Below, piece by piece: positions 1 through 6,277 of a stretch of 10,916 nucleotides of DNA. This DNA comes from Dyella_B sp035690825. GTDB taxonomy: Bacteria > Pseudomonadota > Gammaproteobacteria > Xanthomonadales > Rhodanobacteraceae. The stretch's first letter is position 1. Each line of letters begins with the position of its first letter. The notes under the pieces are model-generated. The model saw only the letters and a program-made list of their open reading frames with translations, had not been told where the DNA came from and ran no database searches. The DNA lies in assembly GCF_051954575.1 (NCBI RefSeq), contig NZ_JBQCHP010000118.1, positions 1 to 10,916 on the forward strand, given 5' to 3'. The position numbers and the translations under genes are program-made.

Positions 1-86
1 GTAGGTTGGGTAGAGGCGCAGCCGAAACCCAACGTTGCCATTTCCATCATCACGTTGGGTTTCGGCTGCGCCTCTACCCAACCTAC
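1..86. repeat. Perfect 35-bp inverted repeat with 16-nt loop
   Basis: Bases 1-35 are the exact reverse complement of bases 52-86, separated by a 16-nt loop (36-51). The left arm begins GTAGGTTGGGTAGAGGCGCA. The right arm ends 5 bp before the murD2 stop codon (TAA, 94-92), so a transcript leaving murD2 would fold into a very long hairpin. No T-run follows inside the window, so it is not a classical intrinsic terminator, although it could stop or stabilise the 3' end. From memory, similar GTAGGTTGGG...CCCAACCTAC palindromes are dispersed in many proteobacterial genomes, which makes a mobile, MITE-like or REP-like origin plausible. The left arm starts at base 1, so the element may extend outside the window. 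Confidence 0.9.
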
Positions 87-91
87 TGGGG

Positions 92-1450
92 TTACGCGAT
101 ACCTAAGCCTTCGATACCTGCAATCTTCTGCTCATCGAACCCGGCCAGCGCGGCGAAACGACGTCCGCGTTCGGCGTAATCGTGGAACTGATCGAAGCTG
201 GGCGCGCCCGGCGATAGCAGCACCGTGCCGCCTGCCGGCGTAATGATGCGCGCCATCTCGATCGCATCGGCCAGCTTGTCGACATCGCCCATCGGTACTT
301 CCGACTTGGCGGCGCGCAAGGCGGCGGCGATGCGCGGACCGTTCGCCCCTTGCGTCACGATGCGCAAGGCCGTGCGTGATGTCGTCGCCTCGACGAAAGG
401 CGCCCAATCCAGGCCGCGATCGTGACCGCCGACAATCACCGTGACTTCCCTGCCATGCAGGCTCTCCAATGCCGCGAGCGTAGCCTGTGGCGTGGTGCTG
501 ATCGAATCGTTGACCCACTGCAGGCCATCGCGCTCGCCCAGCGGCTGCAGGCGATGCGGCAGTGGATGGAACGAGGCCAAACCAGGCGCAGCACTGACGG
601 CGTCGATACCCATCGCTTCCAGCGCGGCGAGTGCAGCGCAGGCGTTGAGTGCGTTGTGCGCGCCGGGCACGGCAATGCGCGCCAGCGGAAATATGTCCAC
701 ATCGCCGCGTCGGATGGAGTCTTCCGCCACGTGCCAGCCTTCCGGTTGCCCGAACAACAGGCGTTGCGTGTGATGCGCGGTCTTCTCCAGCAGTGATGGC
801 TGTTGCGCGTTCACCAGCAGGCGTTGCGATACGTCGACAAGCTTGAGCTTGTCGACCACGTAGCGTTCGCGCGAACCGTGCCAGTCCAGGTGTTCTTCGT
901 AGAGGCTGGTGATGACCCCCAGTTCCAGCGGGCCAGCTTCTCCGGTCTGGAAACTGGACAGTTCGATCGCCCACAGGTCGGCGCTTTGATCGAGCAGTTC
1001 GAGCAAGGGCAGCCCGATGTTGCCGGCCAAGGCCGTGCGCACACCCGAGGTACGCGCAAGATGCGCGATCAGCGCCGTGGTGGTGCTCTTGCCCTTGGTG
1101 CCGGTGACGGCGATCACGCGCGCCTGCGGATTTTCGCCGAACCACAAGGCGGTGCCGGAGGTGAAGCGCGTGCCCTGCGCCTGCGCGGTGACGATGGCGG
1201 GCTTGTACGCGGAAATGCCCGGCGACTTGATGACGACGTCGTAGGCGCTCAGTGCGACGGCATCGGGTTCGTTCGGGTAGACGCGCAAGCTCGCATCAAA
1301 TTCCTGCGCCTCATCGGCTTCCGCTTCGCTGCAATAAAGCGCCAGCGACAATTCCGGAAGACGTTTGCGCAAGGCGTGGATCGCGGCGCGTCCTTCGCGT
1401 CCGAATCCCCAGATGGCGACGCGCTGCCCGGCAAGCTCGGCGATGCGCAT
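92..1450 (-). CDS. murD2: UDP-N-acetylmuramoyl-L-alanine--L-glutamate ligase MurD2
   Basis: A cytoplasmic Mur ligase of 452 aa. MurD2 adds L-Glu (not D-Glu) to UDP-MurNAc-L-Ala with ATP; its product is the substrate of MurL, encoded just upstream. What is seen: an N-terminal Rossmann stretch with WGFGREGR (residues 14-21), the ATP loop GTKGKSTTT (117-125), the Mur central-domain signature EEHLDWHGS (185-193), HNALNA (265-270), the C-terminal HPLPHRLQ (295-302) and NDSISTTPQAT (314-324), GGHDRGLDW (341-349), and LSPGAPSFDQF (412-422). The reading frame stays open upstream for 47 codons, but those codons overlap murL and show no Mur homology. The ATG at 1450 lies one base after the murL TGA (TGACATG) and gives the usual family N-terminus, so it is the start. 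Translational coupling to murL is likely. Calling it MurD2 rather than canonical MurD rests mainly on the murL linkage. Confidence 0.9.
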   Translation of the reverse strand: MRIAELAGQRVAIWGFGREGRAAIHALRKRLPELSLALYCSEAEADEAQEFDASLRVYPNEPDAVALSAYDVVIKSPGISAYKPAIVTAQAQGTRFTSGTALWFGENPQARVIAVTGTKGKSTTTALIAHLARTSGVRTALAGNIGLPLLELLDQSADLWAIELSSFQTGEAGPLELGVITSLYEEHLDWHGSRERYVVDKLKLVDVSQRLLVNAQQPSLLEKTAHHTQRLLFGQPEGWHVAEDSIRRGDVDIFPLARIAVPGAHNALNACAALAALEAMGIDAVSAAPGLASFHPLPHRLQPLGERDGLQWVNDSISTTPQATLAALESLHGREVTVIVGGHDRGLDWAPFVEATTSRTALRIVTQGANGPRIAAALRAAKSEVPMGDVDKLADAIEMARIITPAGGTVLLSPGAPSFDQFHDYAERGRRFAALAGFDEQKIAGIEGLGIA

Positions 1451-1451
1451 G

Positions 1452-2801
1452 TCAGCCAATCGCCTCGAGCGCCGCACGCAAGCGGGCCGGCACGCGATGT
1501 TCGCCTGCGGCGTGCAGCCATGGTTCCAATGCAAGCTGCGATACGTCGAGCTGCGGCAGGATTTCGCTGCGGAAGCGCGCCACCAGCGCATCCTCCTGCC
1601 ATTCCGGGCGCTGGCTCAGCGCATACATCGCGGCACGCGCTTCAGCGCCTTCGCCTACGCATTCGAACGGTTTGTGATCGTGGTATTCGAGCAAGGCATC
1701 GAAACCGGCGGCCTGCGTGTCGTCATCCAGCAGGTTGCGGCCAAAAATCGCGAGCAGACGCGGCTTGGGCAGGAACGGCGCCAGCGCCAGGAACACGAAA
1801 TGGCATTTCGGGCATTGCCCGCACCAACGGTCCGCCGGCTTCGGTCCAAGGATCTTGAAGTTGCGGTTGCAACTGGAAAACACGTCGAAGTAAGGCGTGA
1901 GCTTGGCGAACGCGCGCGTGATCGCCAGCTCCGAATACGGACGCAGCAGCGAGCAATAATGCAGGTCCGCGGCGACGTGCGTGTGCAGCCAATCGGCGAG
2001 TAGCTGCTCGAAGGCGTAGCCCTTGCTCCATTGGTGGTTCACTTGCTGGCCTTCGTATTCCAGCGTGGCCGCCGAAGCGGAACGCTCGTTGGCGAAGGCG
2101 ACGCTGTCGAAACCGTACAGCACGGCGGCGACGGCGAGGATCGCCGAATTCACCGCTGTCACCGGAATATGGCCGTTCCAGGCGCCGATCCGATTCAACT
2201 CGAACAAGCCGGGCGCGAGTTCGCGCTGGATGTTGAGCATGGGCAAGCCGGTGCGTTCGGCGCAGGCGGCAATCAACGGCGAATTGCCCACCCACACCGC
2301 CGTGGCCTCGCCACCGGCCTGCTTGATCGCCTCGACGGCGACGAGCGAATCCTTGCCGCCGCCGATCGGCACCAGCGTGCGCCGGGGAAGATGCAGCGCC
2401 GGCGCTTCCACCTTGCCCGGCGGCTCGCCGGAGCGCGGGAAGGCAATGCGCCCGCGCAGATCCAGGCCATTGCGGTAGGCAAACTCGGCCAGCCCGTGCA
2501 GATAAAGCGCATCGAGCAGATCCGCCGTGGCGTCGTCGAGCGGACCATCAGCCACGTCGATCCTCGGCGGCACGCCCGCTTTGTAGTAGCTCACGCCGGC
2601 GATGTAATGCAGCAGCTTCAGCGCCGCATCGAAGGCGTGCTTGCGCTCGGGCGTTAACGCGGGCGGCGCGGGAAAACGCACCCGTTCGATCAACTCCTCG
2701 CCCTGGTCGAAGGCATACACCAGCTCGGCCACACCATCGGCATAGCTGCGGCGTACGAAGCGGAAGACCTGGGTCAGGCGCGGCTGGATCGGGTGGGTCA
2801 C
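1452..2801 (-). CDS. murL: UDP-N-acetyl-alpha-D-muramoyl-L-alanyl-L-glutamate epimerase MurL
   Basis: A 449-aa cytoplasmic enzyme. MurL converts the terminal L-Glu of UDP-MurNAc-L-Ala-L-Glu to D-Glu in an ATP- and Mg-dependent reaction; in Xanthomonas oryzae it works with MurD2 in place of MurI/MurD. What is seen: a PP-loop-like nucleotide motif PIGGGKDS (145-152), NERSAS (238-243), a conserved-looking FSSCNRNFK segment (308-316) and a CGQCPKC cluster (327-333). The ATP pyrophosphatase-type loop and Cys cluster fit the family and do not fit a racemase such as MurI. The start is GTG at 2801-2799. An in-frame TGA lies directly before it, so translation cannot begin further upstream, and GGAG sits 8 nt before the GTG. 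The stop is one base from the murD2 ATG, so the two genes form an operon. The broken DUF559 frame ends 16 nt upstream on the same strand. Confidence 0.92.
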   Translation of the reverse strand: MTHPIQPRLTQVFRFVRRSYADGVAELVYAFDQGEELIERVRFPAPPALTPERKHAFDAALKLLHYIAGVSYYKAGVPPRIDVADGPLDDATADLLDALYLHGLAEFAYRNGLDLRGRIAFPRSGEPPGKVEAPALHLPRRTLVPIGGGKDSLVAVEAIKQAGGEATAVWVGNSPLIAACAERTGLPMLNIQRELAPGLFELNRIGAWNGHIPVTAVNSAILAVAAVLYGFDSVAFANERSASAATLEYEGQQVNHQWSKGYAFEQLLADWLHTHVAADLHYCSLLRPYSELAITRAFAKLTPYFDVFSSCNRNFKILGPKPADRWCGQCPKCHFVFLALAPFLPKPRLLAIFGRNLLDDDTQAAGFDALLEYHDHKPFECVGEGAEARAAMYALSQRPEWQEDALVARFRSEILPQLDVSQLALEPWLHAAGEHRVPARLRAALEAIG

Positions 2802-2816
2802 TCAACAAACTCCGGC

Positions 2817-2825
2817 TCTATATCA
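2817..2825 (-). promoter_or_regulatory. Candidate extended -10 element for murL
   Basis: Read on the minus strand the site is TGATATAGA, matching the TGnTATAnn pattern of an extended -10, about 16 nt before the murL GTG. No good -35 is present, because that position falls in the edge of repeat copy A. A transcript from here would have only a very short leader before the GGAG ribosome site. It is offered as a candidate only; murL could instead be read from upstream genes on the same strand. Confidence 0.25.
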
Positions 2826-2833
2826 CTTCCTTC

Positions 2834-2883
2834 GCGAGGGTGGCCCCTCCCCCCGGCCCTCTCCCCGGAGGGGAGAGGGGGTT
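2834..2883 (+). repeat. GC-rich dispersed palindromic repeat, copy A
   Basis: This is the first of five copies of a roughly 50-bp element whose core is the dyad CCCTCTCCCC-GGA-GGGGAGAGGG (2857-2879). It matches copy C (3319-3368) at 46 of 50 positions by hand alignment, in the same orientation. It starts GCGAGGGTGGCCCC and ends GGGGGTT. It lies upstream of murL and inside the open tail of the broken DUF559 frame. Confidence 0.9.
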
Positions 2884-2917
2884 GTGCGGCGAGTGCGCCA
2901 TCCTGCCCCGCGCTTTA

Positions 2918-2964
2918 CTCCCTCTCCCTCCGGGGAGAGGGTTGGGGTGAGGGGCCACGCTCGC
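2918..2964 (-). repeat. GC-rich dispersed palindromic repeat, copy B (inverted)
   Basis: Read on the minus strand this begins GCGAGCGTGGCCCCTCACCC, followed by the shared CAACCCTCTCCCCGGAGG core and a purine-rich arm. It is inverted relative to copies A and C. In the DUF559 reading frame it encodes ASVAPHPNPLPGGRG, a translated form of this repeat type that I recall from many proteobacterial proteins. It begins exactly where the DUF559 homology ends. Confidence 0.88.
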
Positions 2965-3318
2965 CGCAGCCTCCAAAATCACCTCAAGCACCGCTTCCAT
3001 ATTTGTCAAAACGTCATCGTTCCAAAATCGCAGCACGCGAAAGCCTAGTTGGTTCAACCGTCGTGTGCGGTATTCATCTTCTTCCATCTGCTCCGCATGC
3101 TGCCCGCCGTCCAACTCCACAATCAGACCGGCATCAGAGCAAATGAAATCGACGATGTAACGATCGATTTCATGCTATCGGCGAAACTTCCATCCGGATA
3201 ACCGCCGGCCTCGCAGGTGGTACCACAGCAACTGCTCCGCATCCGTCTTACCGCTGCGCAGCTCCCGCGCTTTGCGCACATTCATGCGCTTCATCCCTGA
3301 GTTTCCTTTCTACATCTG

Positions 3319-3368
3319 GCGAGGCTGGCCCCTCACCCCAACCCTCTCCCCGGAGGGGAGAGGGGGTT
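3319..3368 (+). repeat. GC-rich dispersed palindromic repeat, copy C
   Basis: The element runs GCGAGGCTGGCCCCTCACCC, then CAACCCTCTCCCCGGAGG and the GGGGAGAGGGGGTT arm, with a perfect 10-bp dyad at 3342-3351/3355-3364. It sits 7 bp after the lysAC stop codon and 24 bp before the DUF559 start codon, so it can act both as the 3' hairpin of lysAC and as the 5' boundary of the DUF559 unit. It is inverted relative to copies B and D. Confidence 0.9.
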
Positions 3369-3375
3369 AAAAGCA

Positions 3376-5988
3376 TCACTCAATGATGATCTCTTCCGCC
3401 TCATCCCGCAGATTGTACGGCGAGGACATGACCTTGCCGTATGCGCCGGCCTGGGCGATCAGCATCACGTCGCCTTCCTGCGCCTCGGGCAGGCGACGGT
3501 CGGAACCGATCACGTCGCCGCTTTCGCAGATCGGGCCGACCACCTGGTAGAGCGCGGTGGCCGCCTCGTCCAGGCGGGTGAGGTTGACGATTTCATGCCA
3601 GGCGTCGTACAGCGCGGGGCGGATCAGGCTGTTCATGCCGGTGTCCACGCCCAGATAACGCCATGAACCCTTGCCCTTCTGCTGCGTCACGCGGGCGATC
3701 AGCACGCCGGCGTCGGCGACTAGGTAGCGGCCCGGTTCCATCCACAATTTGTAGTGCGGATACGCCGCCTTGACCTTGCGCAGCGTTTCTTCCAGCGCCG
3801 CAATGTCGAGTCGTGCCTCGCCCGGATGCGAAGGCACGCCGAGGCCGCCGCCGATATCCAGGAAAGCCACGCTGCCGATGCGCTCGGCGATCGTCGCGAG
3901 CTGGCTGTACACCTCGCTCCAATGCTTGACGTCCAGAATGCCCGAGCCCAGGTGTGCATGCAGGCCGCGCACGGTGACGCCATGCGTATCGGCCAGGCGC
4001 AGGAACGCATCAAGCTGATCCACCGGCAAGCCGAACTTGCTACCGCTGCCGCCGGTGCGCACTTTTTCGTGATGGCCCAGACCACGGCCCAGATCCAGGC
4101 GCAAGACGATTTCGCGGCCACGGAACACGTCGCCCCAATGCTCCAGCGGATAGAGCGAATCGAGCGACACGGTGGCGCGCGTGGTGAAGGCCCATGCGTA
4201 GTCCTCGCGTGGCGCGAAGTTGGGCGTGAACAGCAATGGCGAGGATTCGGGCACCGCGGCCATCACCGCTTTCAGCTCGCCCGGCGATACGCATTCGAAG
4301 CCGAAGCCTTCTTCGACCAGCGCACGCAGGATGGCCGGATGCGTATTGGCTTTCACCGCGTAATGCAGGCGATCCACCGCACCGAGCTTCTTCAGCTCGC
4401 GCGCCTGCTTGCGCACGGTCGGCAAGTGATAGACATAGCGCGGCGTCGCCTCGGCACCGAGGGCAAGCAAGCGTGCACGCTCCTGCGTACGCCACCATGC
4501 ATCGCTCGCCGCGACTGTTTCGCCGCTGCCGTACAGGCTTTGCCAGCTCGGTCCGAACAGGGCGCTGTCATCCGTGCGCAAGGCGCCGGCCGCGATCAGC
4601 ATTTCATGCAGGCGCGGCACCAGATCGTCGACCACGCTCTCGTCCACCACGAAGGTGAGGTTGAGGTTGTTGGACGACTGCGAGATCAAGTGCACGCGCA
4701 ACTGGCCGAATTCCGCCAGCACGCTGGACAAGGTATGCAGCATCGAACGCATGCCGCGACCAACCATGGTGATGGCTGCACAGGGCGCAATCACCTTCAC
4801 GCGGCAGACCTTGGCCAGGTCGCTGGCGAGCGCGGCGATGGCGTCGGAATCGAGCAGGTTCTCGGTGGGATCGAGCGAAACGGTAACGTTGGTTTCCGCC
4901 GAACTGATCAGGTCCACCGATAAACCGTGCTGTTTGAACTGCGCGAACACATCGGCGAGGAAGCCGACCTGCTGCCACATGCCCACCGATTCCATCGATA
5001 TCAGCGTGATGCCTTTGCGCGCGCTGATCGCTTTTACGCTGGGCGCGTGCTCGCGCACTTCCGGGCCGATCACGGTGCCTTCCAGTTCGGGGCGGTTGGT
5101 GTCCTTGATCAGCATCGGCACCCGCGGTTCGCGCAACGGCGACAGGCAGCGCGGATGCAACACTTTTGCGCCGGTGGAGGCGATTTCCTGCGCTTCTTCG
5201 TAATCGAGTTTCTGCAACAGGCGCGCGCCCGGCACCTGGCGCGGGTTGGCGGTGAACATGCCGGCCACGTCGGTCCAGATTTCCACGCGCTGCGCTTTCA
5301 GCAACGCGCCGAAGTACGACGCCGACGTATCCGAACCGCCACGGCCCAGCAGCACGGTGCGCCCCTGCGCTTCGCGCGCGATGAAACCTTGCGTGATGAA
5401 TACCTCGCCGAGCTGCGCCAGGCGTGCGTTCAAGGCCGGATCGGGTTTGGCTTCGACCATCGCCGACAGCAGCTTGGTGCGCTCGTTCTGGTTCGGGAGC
5501 GCCACCGCGGCGAGGCAATCGCGCGCATCCAGCCACTGCGTGGGCAGGCCCGTGTGGGAAAGAAATGCGGCGCCCAGTGCGCTGGACATCAGCTCGCCAT
5601 GGCCCTGCACCAGCGCCGACCACGCCAGCTCGCCCATCGCCGCCGGGCCTTCCTCAGCCAGCTTCGACAGCTCACGCAGACGCGCGGCCAAGGTATCGGG
5701 CACGGACAGTTGCATGTGATCGAGCAGGTCGTAGTGACGTTGCGCGATCGCTTTGTACGCCTCGATACGTTTGCCTTTGTCTTCCTGGGCGCACAATTGT
5801 TTGAGTGCGTCGGTGATGCCGGTCAGCGCGGACACGACCACCAGCACGCGTGCGCCTTCGGCGCGACGGCTGGCCATCAGTTCGCGGATGTTCTGCCAGC
5901 GCGGCAGGGTGGCGACACTGGTGCCGCCAAACTTCATCACGATCCAGGGTGCGCCGGCGGAAAGCGGCGCGGGGGCGTTCGAGGTCAC
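3376..5988 (-). CDS. lysAC: Bifunctional aspartate kinase / diaminopimelate decarboxylase
   Basis: An 870-aa cytoplasmic fusion of two lysine-pathway enzymes. The N-terminal half is aspartokinase, which phosphorylates aspartate: KFGGTSVA (19-26), GRGGSDTSA (215-223), WTDVAGMFTANP (238-249) and STGAKVLHPR (271-280). Two ACT-type regulatory segments follow (about 325-460). The C-terminal half is a PLP-dependent decarboxylase that turns meso-DAP into lysine: YAVKANT (543-549, PLP Lys546), HAHLGSG (677-683), DIGGGLG (711-717), EPGRYLV (751-757), CESGD (821-825, catalytic Cys821) and GAYGKVMSSPYN (848-859). Both active sites look complete. The start is GTG at 5988-5986 with a weak AGAGA ribosome site. 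The ATG of MKFGG (residue 18) is an alternative start, but the extra residues lead smoothly into the usual strand. Fused enzymes of this order are known in Xanthomonas and Xylella. Feedback control through the ACT domains is expected from the family; no lysine riboswitch is seen upstream. Confidence 0.95.
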   Translation of the reverse strand: MTSNAPAPLSAGAPWIVMKFGGTSVATLPRWQNIRELMASRRAEGARVLVVVSALTGITDALKQLCAQEDKGKRIEAYKAIAQRHYDLLDHMQLSVPDTLAARLRELSKLAEEGPAAMGELAWSALVQGHGELMSSALGAAFLSHTGLPTQWLDARDCLAAVALPNQNERTKLLSAMVEAKPDPALNARLAQLGEVFITQGFIAREAQGRTVLLGRGGSDTSASYFGALLKAQRVEIWTDVAGMFTANPRQVPGARLLQKLDYEEAQEIASTGAKVLHPRCLSPLREPRVPMLIKDTNRPELEGTVIGPEVREHAPSVKAISARKGITLISMESVGMWQQVGFLADVFAQFKQHGLSVDLISSAETNVTVSLDPTENLLDSDAIAALASDLAKVCRVKVIAPCAAITMVGRGMRSMLHTLSSVLAEFGQLRVHLISQSSNNLNLTFVVDESVVDDLVPRLHEMLIAAGALRTDDSALFGPSWQSLYGSGETVAASDAWWRTQERARLLALGAEATPRYVYHLPTVRKQARELKKLGAVDRLHYAVKANTHPAILRALVEEGFGFECVSPGELKAVMAAVPESSPLLFTPNFAPREDYAWAFTTRATVSLDSLYPLEHWGDVFRGREIVLRLDLGRGLGHHEKVRTGGSGSKFGLPVDQLDAFLRLADTHGVTVRGLHAHLGSGILDVKHWSEVYSQLATIAERIGSVAFLDIGGGLGVPSHPGEARLDIAALEETLRKVKAAYPHYKLWMEPGRYLVADAGVLIARVTQQKGKGSWRYLGVDTGMNSLIRPALYDAWHEIVNLTRLDEAATALYQVVGPICESGDVIGSDRRLPEAQEGDVMLIAQAGAYGKVMSSPYNLRDEAEEIIIE

Positions 5989-6030
5989 GGTTTCTCTGTC
6001 TAGGGTTGCGGGAAAGTCAATCTTCCCAGT

Positions 6031-6058
6031 GTTGCAACGCGTCAGCCGGATTGCAACG
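6031..6058 (-). promoter_or_regulatory. Pair of CGTTGCAA direct repeats upstream of lysAC
   Basis: On the minus strand CGTTGCAA occurs twice, 19 nt apart (6058-6051 and 6039-6032), about 45-70 nt before the lysAC GTG. The downstream copy is part of the palindrome GTTGCAAC (6031-6038). A TTGACT hexamer lies between the repeats and the start codon, but no convincing -10 partner follows it. The spacing of nearly two helical turns would suit a dimeric regulator, yet the words are short and this may be chance. Confidence 0.2.
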
Positions 6059-6112
6059 GAAAATTCGGCATAGAGGTGACGTTTGGATGGCTAAATGCTT
6101 GCGGTGCTTTTT

Positions 6113-6162
6113 CTCCCTCTCCCCTCCGGGGGGGAGGGCCAGGGTGAGGGGCCGGGGCTTGC
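6113..6162 (-). repeat. GC-rich dispersed palindromic repeat, copy D (inverted)
   Basis: The minus-strand reading starts CGCAAGCCCCGGCCCCTCAC and ends with the CCGGAGGGGAGAGGGAG arm. It lies about 125 bp upstream of the lysAC start and is inverted relative to copy C downstream of that gene, so lysAC is bracketed by inverted copies. It is more diverged than A to C around the centre of the dyad (CCTCCCCCCCGG). Confidence 0.82.
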
Positions 6163-6201
6163 GACGATTTCAAAAGAAACCATGCGCTGATTTCCTTTTT
6201 C

Positions 6202-6250
6202 CGCCAGCCTTGCCCCCTTACCTCAACCCTCTCCCCGGAGGGAGAGGAGG
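6202..6250 (+). repeat. GC-rich dispersed palindromic repeat, copy E (diverged)
   Basis: It starts CGCCAGCCTTGCCCCCTTAC and contains CAACCCTCTCCCCGGAGG before a shortened purine arm GGAGAGGAGG. It faces copy D with about 40 bp between them, mirroring the A/B pair. It lies 27 bp downstream of the fumarase stop codon. This is the most diverged copy in the outer half. Confidence 0.75.
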
Positions 6251-6258
6251 CGAACGCG

Positions 6259-6273
6259 GCGCGCGTAGCGCGC
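6259..6273 (-). terminator. GC hairpin just after the fumarase gene
   Basis: GCGCGC at 6273-6268 pairs with GCGCGC at 6264-6259 around a 3-nt centre, five bases after the fumarase TGA. There is no T-run, so intrinsic termination is doubtful. It may protect the 3' end or be a chance GC-rich stretch. Copy E follows a few bases on and could add to the folding. Confidence 0.25.
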
Positions 6274-6277
6274 TGCG

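Larger units (their letters stand above)
2818..3294 (-). pseudogene. DUF559 (Vsr-like) endonuclease gene with one in-frame TAG
   Basis: The frame from ATG 3294 reads MKRMNVRKARELRSG, then DAEQLLWYHLRGRRL and KFRR, reaches TAG at 3177-3175 (codon 40), and continues without a frame change through HEIDRYIVDF, VELDGGQH (59-66) and GFRVLRFWN (84-92) to about residue 110. This is the full layout of DUF559 proteins, small predicted nucleases of the Vsr/PD-(D/E)XK type; Asp49, Glu60 and Asp62 are the likely metal ligands. Family members usually read RRQ at the stop position, so one C-to-T change (CAG to TAG) explains the break. A ribosome site (AAGGA, 9 nt upstream) is still present. The last 48 codons are repeat copies B and A read through to TAG 2820-2818. 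No second defect is visible in the domain, so the lesion looks recent. Alternatives are UAG readthrough or a base-call error. Confidence 0.85.

Noticed and set aside
1451..1591. A longer murD2 start adding 47 residues
   Set aside because: The extension overlaps the murL coding sequence, is Arg/Cys-rich and unlike Mur ligases. The ATG at 1450 gives the family N-terminus.
2834..3368. A CRISPR-like array from the repeated CCCTCTCCCC cores
   Set aside because: Copies alternate in orientation, spacing is irregular and no cas genes are near. They are dispersed palindromes.
5989..6277. A lysine riboswitch or attenuator leader before lysAC
   Set aside because: The spacer is explained largely by repeats D and E. 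I see no lysine-riboswitch core and no short Lys-rich leader peptide.
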